9,410 bases of DNA from DATBIO01 sp036556965 (GTDB taxonomy: Bacteria > Acidobacteriota > Vicinamibacteria > Fen-336). Position numbers and translations under genes: made by a program. Below the pieces are notes generated by a model. That model was given only the letters and a program-made list of their open reading frames with translations. It was not told where the DNA came from and did no database searches. Location of the stretch: contig DATBIO010000014.1 in assembly GCA_036556965.1 (NCBI GenBank), positions 1-9,410 of the forward strand, given 5' to 3'. Numbering within the stretch: position 1 is the stretch's first letter; each line of letters starts with the position of its first letter. Shown one piece after another: positions 5,874-9,410 of the stretch.

Positions 5874-8257
5874 GCGGCCGCCCCCGGCGCCGCCGCGCGC
5901 CGCGCGCCGCACAGGGCCAGCAGCGCGGCCGCGGTCAATGCCGTCACGACGGCTCCCGCCAACAGCGCGCGCGGCCGGTAGCGGAGCGCGACCTCGTGCG
6001 CGCCGGCGTCGAGCCAGAGCGCGCGGAACAGGCCGTTGGCGCGCAACACCGGAGCCGGGCGGCCGTCCACGGTGGCGCGCCATCCCGGCGCGTAGCCCTC
6101 GAGGACCAACAGGTATGCGCCGCCGGCGGGCACCTCGGCGCGCAGCCAGAGGCCGTTGGCGGAGCGGCGCACAACCTCCGCCGTCCCTCCCGGGGCCCCG
6201 GCCCCCGGGCGCACGGCCGCGGGATCGTCGAGCACCACCACGGCCGCGGGATCGTGGCCGCGGTCGAAGAGGCGCCGGATCGCGCCGGCGGCCTCCCGCT
6301 CCAGGCGCGCGGCGGGGACGAGGGCGGCCGGCGGCTCCGCCGCCGCGTCCTCGTAGAGCGCGAGGGGAGCGAAGTCCGCGAGGCGCGCGCGCGCGGGCGC
6401 CCCCGGAAACGGAGGGCGGGGCAGCAGGTGGTAGCGGACGCCGGCGCGCCGGAGGAACAGCGTCCGGGACTCGCGGTCGGAAGCCTCGTAGGTCTCCAGC
6501 GCGAGCAGGTGCGCGAGCGGCTGGAGGCCCGTGAGATCGGTGGACAGGACTTCGCGCACGCCCCAGGCCGCCGGGAAGCGGGGAAGGACGGCTCCGTAGA
6601 CGGCGAGAGCCTGGACCGGCGGGACGTGAGGCGCGTGCACGAGGCGCGGCGGGAGGTCGGGATCGGGGGACGAGGAGGCGAGTGACTGCGCCACGAACAC
6701 GCGGCTCTCGGGATGCGCACGCGTGGCCTCCAGCCACGCCGGCTCGCCCAGCCGCCGCGCCGGCATCGTCGGGTTCAGCCCCCCGTTGGCGGCGAGGAGG
6801 TCGAGGGCCAGCACGGCCACCCACCCGCCTCGGGCGAGCCCGGCGCGCGGGCGTGGCGAGGAGCCCAGCCCGGCGAGCGCCGCCAGCCCCAGGGAGAGGA
6901 CGGCGAGCCGCGGCGCGGCGGAGGACAGCGATGCGGCGAGCCATGTCATCGCGTCCTCGGGCCGGCCCCGGGCCGCCGTGCCCGCCAGCGAGGCCAGCAC
7001 CGCGGCCGCGTCCGCGGCGGCCATGCGCGTCCCGAGCGTGGCCAGCCCGGCCAGCACCGCCGTGCCGCCCAGGACGGCGAGGGCCAGCCGCCGGGCGCGG
7101 GGCTCCCGGCGGTCCGGGGGGAAGGTCGCGTCGAAGCCCGCGGCCGCCAGCGCCGCCAGGCCCGCGGCCCCGAACAGCGCGAACTTCGCGGGGTACCGGA
7201 AGAGGTGTCCTCCGGGGAGGCTCCGGAGGGCCGGGTAGGCGGCGGTGTGCCCGCCGAGCGACAGCACGACGGCGACCGCCGCCACCGCCGCCCAGAAGAG
7301 GGCCCAGCCGCGTCGCCTCCGTGACGCCATCGCGGCGGCGGCCAGCGCGAGCGCACCGATTCCGCAGTAGAGGGAGAAGAGATAGGGATCGCGGCCGCCG
7401 CTGAGGGGGACCAGCCACGGCCCCATCTCGGTCACGGTGCCGAGGTAGTTGCCGAGGACGAACGGCGCCACCGCCTCCAGGAGGCGGAGGGGATGGAGGT
7501 GGTAGCCGTCCTCCAGCCGCCCCGCGCCGCGCACCGAGCCCGCCGTGAGCGCGATCAGGGGAAGCAGCTGGACCGCCGCGAGGAGGAGGGCGGTGGCGCA
7601 CGCGCCGGCGGCGCGGCCGGTGGCGCGGAGGCGCGCGGCGGCGGCGCCCTCGGGGGAGACGAACGCGTAGGCCACGGCCAGCGCCAGCGAGCCGCCGAAG
7701 GCCAGGGGCTCACCGGCGAAGAAGCTGGTGGCGAGGAGGAGCGCGAGGGCGGCGTGGGCGCGGGCGCCGCCCTGGCTGGCCACGGCGTCCACGCACCACA
7801 GGATCCACGGCAGGAGGGCGGCGCACCACGCGAGGTTCGTGCAGCTGGCCAGCGACAGCACGGGTCCCGACAGCGCGAAGGCCAGCGCGCCCACTGCGCT
7901 GGCGGCGGGGGAGGAGCGCCGCCGCAGGAACGTCCACATCCCCAGCGCGGCCACGGGATAGGGGAGGGCCACGGACACGTTGAAGCCGACCACCGCGGGG
8001 AGCAGCAGCCGCAGGGGCAGGGTGGGCCAGAAGAACAGCTGGAGGGCGGGGTCGGCGTGGGCGGGATAGCCCAGCGCGGGCTCGGGGCTCCACAGGGGCA
8101 GCTCGCCCGCCCCCAGCACCCGTCTCAGCCAGAGGTGGTGGGGCCAGAAGTACGCGGCCAGGTCGCGCACGAAGAAGAGGCGCGAGGTCGTGAACACGCC
8201 GGCCACGGCCGCCGTGGCCAGGGCGACCAGCCCCAGCGGCCAGAAGAGCCGCCTCAT
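5870..8257 (-). CDS. YfhO-like polytopic membrane protein, paralogue 1 (putative GT-C glycosyltransferase)
   Basis: This 795-residue integral membrane protein is a diverged tandem copy of its downstream neighbour. It begins MRRLFWPLGLVALATAAVAG, a first membrane helix. An outer loop follows with VRDLAAYFWPH (30-40), PLWSP (54-58) and ALGYPAHADPALQ (61-73). Asp32 matches Asp54 of the neighbour and is the likely GT-C active-site acid. Further landmarks are AGEPLAFGGS (181-190), PYLFSLYCG (291-299), LFRYPAKFA (352-360) and, near the end, PGWRATVDGRPAPVLRAN (724-741) and LRYRP. About a dozen hydrophobic segments are present. The ATG overlaps the TGA of the gene before it (ATGA), and its own stop overlaps the next start (GTGA), so all three genes are translationally coupled. 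The C-terminal domain holds a short in-frame duplication (DPAAV twice). Function beyond family membership, including the sugar donor and acceptor, cannot be read from the sequence. Confidence 0.87.
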   Translation of the reverse strand: MRRLFWPLGLVALATAAVAGVFTTSRLFFVRDLAAYFWPHHLWLRRVLGAGELPLWSPEPALGYPAHADPALQLFFWPTLPLRLLLPAVVGFNVSVALPYPVAALGMWTFLRRRSSPAASAVGALAFALSGPVLSLASCTNLAWCAALLPWILWCVDAVASQGGARAHAALALLLATSFFAGEPLAFGGSLALAVAYAFVSPEGAAAARLRATGRAAGACATALLLAAVQLLPLIALTAGSVRGAGRLEDGYHLHPLRLLEAVAPFVLGNYLGTVTEMGPWLVPLSGGRDPYLFSLYCGIGALALAAAAMASRRRRGWALFWAAVAAVAVVLSLGGHTAAYPALRSLPGGHLFRYPAKFALFGAAGLAALAAAGFDATFPPDRREPRARRLALAVLGGTAVLAGLATLGTRMAAADAAAVLASLAGTAARGRPEDAMTWLAASLSSAAPRLAVLSLGLAALAGLGSSPRPRAGLARGGWVAVLALDLLAANGGLNPTMPARRLGEPAWLEATRAHPESRVFVAQSLASSSPDPDLPPRLVHAPHVPPVQALAVYGAVLPRFPAAWGVREVLSTDLTGLQPLAHLLALETYEASDRESRTLFLRRAGVRYHLLPRPPFPGAPARARLADFAPLALYEDAAAEPPAALVPAARLEREAAGAIRRLFDRGHDPAAVVVLDDPAAVRPGAGAPGGTAEVVRRSANGLWLRAEVPAGGAYLLVLEGYAPGWRATVDGRPAPVLRANGLFRALWLDAGAHEVALRYRPRALLAGAVVTALTAAALLALCGARRAAAPGAAA
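6212..6255 (-). repeat. 17-bp exact direct repeat inside the YfhO-like gene
   Basis: CACGGCCGCGGGATCGT occurs at 6212-6228 and again at 6239-6255. The copies are 27 bp apart, which is nine codons, so the frame is kept. On the coding strand the two copies give DPAAV twice within DPAAVVVLDDPAAV. It looks like a small recent in-frame duplication in a surface-exposed part of the protein, though selection for similar peptide segments is possible. Confidence 0.8.
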
Positions 8258-9410
8258 GCGCCCCCGGTCCCCGGCCCCACCGCCCCCGCGGCGCGGGCCG
8301 GCGCCACCAGCCGGAAGACCACCTCCTCGCCGTTGTCGAAGACGACCTCGAACTCCGGGGCGGCGCGGGCATAGGCGGCGAAGGCGGGATTCACGATCGT
8401 CTTCACCAGGACGTGCGAGGCGCGGAAGTCGCGCGCGAGCACGAGCGGCGTCGGCTCGCTGTTCTCCGGCCCGCACACGGGGGCGCCGCAGGTGAAGGCG
8501 GGGGCCCGGTCGATGGCCAGCATGTGCACCTTCCAGTACAGCCGCGGGTCGAAAGCGTAGGCGAAGATCGGGTCCATCCCGTTGACGTAGTGGTTGTGGG
8601 TGTTCCAGAAGAAGAGCTGCGCGAACTGGTCCCAGTGGAGGTGGAACACCACGTCCCCGGCGCGGGTGTGGCCCTCCAGCCAGCGCGACACCTCGCGGAA
8701 CTCCGGCGGATAGACCCCGCGCGCCAGCGCGGTGCGCAGGGTGGGCACCGCGCGCACGGGGAGGGCGGCCACGAGGGCCAGGGAGACGGCGGTGACGGCG
8801 CGGCGCGCCCCGCGGTGCGCCGCCTCGCGGGCCAGCAGGGTGACCGCCGAGGCCGCGAAGAGGACGGCGGTGGCCGCCGCGATCTCCAGCGCGCGCGCCG
8901 CCACGCGCAGGGTGAGCGCGGTGAAGAGGAGGCAGAGCGCGAGGAGGGCCCAGGGCGTCTCCCCGCGCCGGCGCACGACGAGGGCGGCCAGGGCCACGAG
9001 CACGAGGCACGCGAGGAGGGCCGTCTGCTCGGCGGCGAAGCCGGGCGCGAGCGGCCACAGCTCGCGGCCGGCCAGCAGGGGAACGCCGAGGCGCTTCACG
9101 CGCAGCACCTCCACCACCTGCACCCATGCCAGCTCCAGCGCCCCGAACGGGTGTGGCCGCAGCAGGGCGCCCGCCGCCACGCCCCCGGCCACCACGGCCA
9201 GCGTCCGCGCGTCCGCGCGCGACGGGCGGCCGCGCTGGAGGACGCCGGCCAGCGCGAACAGGAGGGGAAGCCAGGACAGCGCGAGGTGCAGCCACGCCGA
9301 GAGCGCGGCCAGGACGCCCGCGAGGAACCACCGCCGCCGTCCCGCGTCCGCGGCCAGGGCGAAGACGACCAGGGACAGCCCGAGGGAGAGGGCGTGGGGC
9401 CGCAGCATCA
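8254..9410 (-). CDS. 5'-truncated polytopic membrane protein, GT-C-like, with conserved C-terminal periplasmic domain
   Basis: Only the last 384-385 residues are in the window. The frame is open to the right edge, and the ATG at 9408 (MLRPHALS) is probably internal, because RPH-x-LS normally lies within the membrane part of such proteins. Several hydrophobic segments follow (for example SLGLSLVVFALAA, WLHLALSWLPLLFALAGV, LLACLVLVALAALVV and VTAVSLALVAALPV). A soluble domain of about 150 residues comes next, entered through REVSRWLEGHTRAGDVVFHL. That domain contains HWDQFAQLFFWNTHNHYVNG and MDPIFAYAFDPRLYW. I recognise this as a conserved W-D...N-x-H-N...G-x-DP signature of large bacterial membrane proteins of uncharacterised function. 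Two cysteines in TCGAPVCG could form a disulfide outside the cytoplasm. The overall build suggests a lipid-linked-sugar glycosyltransferase or related envelope enzyme, but this is inference. Its stop overlaps the next start (ATGA), so it is an early gene of the same operon. Confidence 0.8.
   Translation of the reverse strand, partial: MLRPHALSLGLSLVVFALAADAGRRRWFLAGVLAALSAWLHLALSWLPLLFALAGVLQRGRPSRADARTLAVVAGGVAAGALLRPHPFGALELAWVQVVEVLRVKRLGVPLLAGRELWPLAPGFAAEQTALLACLVLVALAALVVRRRGETPWALLALCLLFTALTLRVAARALEIAAATAVLFAASAVTLLAREAAHRGARRAVTAVSLALVAALPVRAVPTLRTALARGVYPPEFREVSRWLEGHTRAGDVVFHLHWDQFAQLFFWNTHNHYVNGMDPIFAYAFDPRLYWKVHMLAIDRAPAFTCGAPVCGPENSEPTPLVLARDFRASHVLVKTIVNPAFAAYARAAPEFEVVFDNGEEVVFRLVAPARAAGAVGPGTGGA

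Noticed and set aside
3447..5981. Long + strand open frame (about 840 codons) opposite the YfhO-like genes
   Set aside because: Its product is a Gly/Arg/Gln/His-rich low-complexity string with no domain, no hydrophobic pattern and no ribosome binding site. It is the antisense shadow of two well-supported membrane proteins in very GC-rich DNA, where stop codons are rare.
5874..7601. Upstream extension of the - strand frame of the second YfhO-like gene
   Set aside because: The extension translates to Pro/Arg/Gly-rich sequence and overlaps the other YfhO-like gene in another frame. The GTG at 5873 with its GTGA overlap is a sufficient start.
8258..9331. Upstream extension of the - strand frame of the first YfhO-like gene
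   Set aside because: It is out of frame with the real membrane protein at 8254-9410 and has shadow composition. The ATG at 8257 gives a clean N-terminal membrane helix and an ATGA overlap.

Overview
The window is very GC-rich by eye, and nearly all of it is coding. It contains a type IV pilin gene with a sigma-54 style promoter, an ABC-2 type transporter pair, a TPR protein and three large polytopic membrane proteins. A Gram-negative, high-GC bacterium fits best, for example Methylomirabilota/Rokubacteria, Myxococcota/Desulfobacterota or Acidobacteriota. I favour a Rokubacteria-like soil or sediment lineage from general gene style, but the sequence alone does not prove it.

The left part is on the + strand. 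It opens with a rho-independent terminator (8-35) of a gene outside the window. A non-coding regulatory region follows (about 36-273) with a TGTC inverted repeat, an IHF-like site and a -24/-12 promoter. Next come a class III prepilin gene (274-789) and a second, almost identical terminator (811-838). An apparently leaderless, translationally coupled operon follows: ABC ATPase (882-1841), ABC-2 permease (1823-2602) and a secreted or anchored TPR protein (2599-3552). The gene order resembles the pilA-pilGHI region of Myxococcus xanthus, where an ABC transporter is needed to make pili.

The right part is on the - strand and reads from the right edge towards the centre. It holds a 5'-truncated membrane protein with a conserved C-terminal periplasmic domain (8254-9410) and two tandem, clearly paralogous YfhO-like membrane proteins (5870-8257 and 3459-5873). 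All three are joined by 4-base stop/start overlaps (ATGA, GTGA), so they form one operon. They look like GT-C-type, lipid-linked-sugar-dependent glycosyltransferases, but activity is not shown here.

The two operons converge, and their last genes overlap tail to tail by 94 bp (3459-3552) with no terminator visible between them. A reasonable reading is that the left part makes and supports a surface pilus, while the right part modifies an envelope glycan or possibly the pilin. The second half of that statement is inference from neighbourhood only. No tRNA, rRNA, CRISPR array, insertion sequence or integrase is visible.
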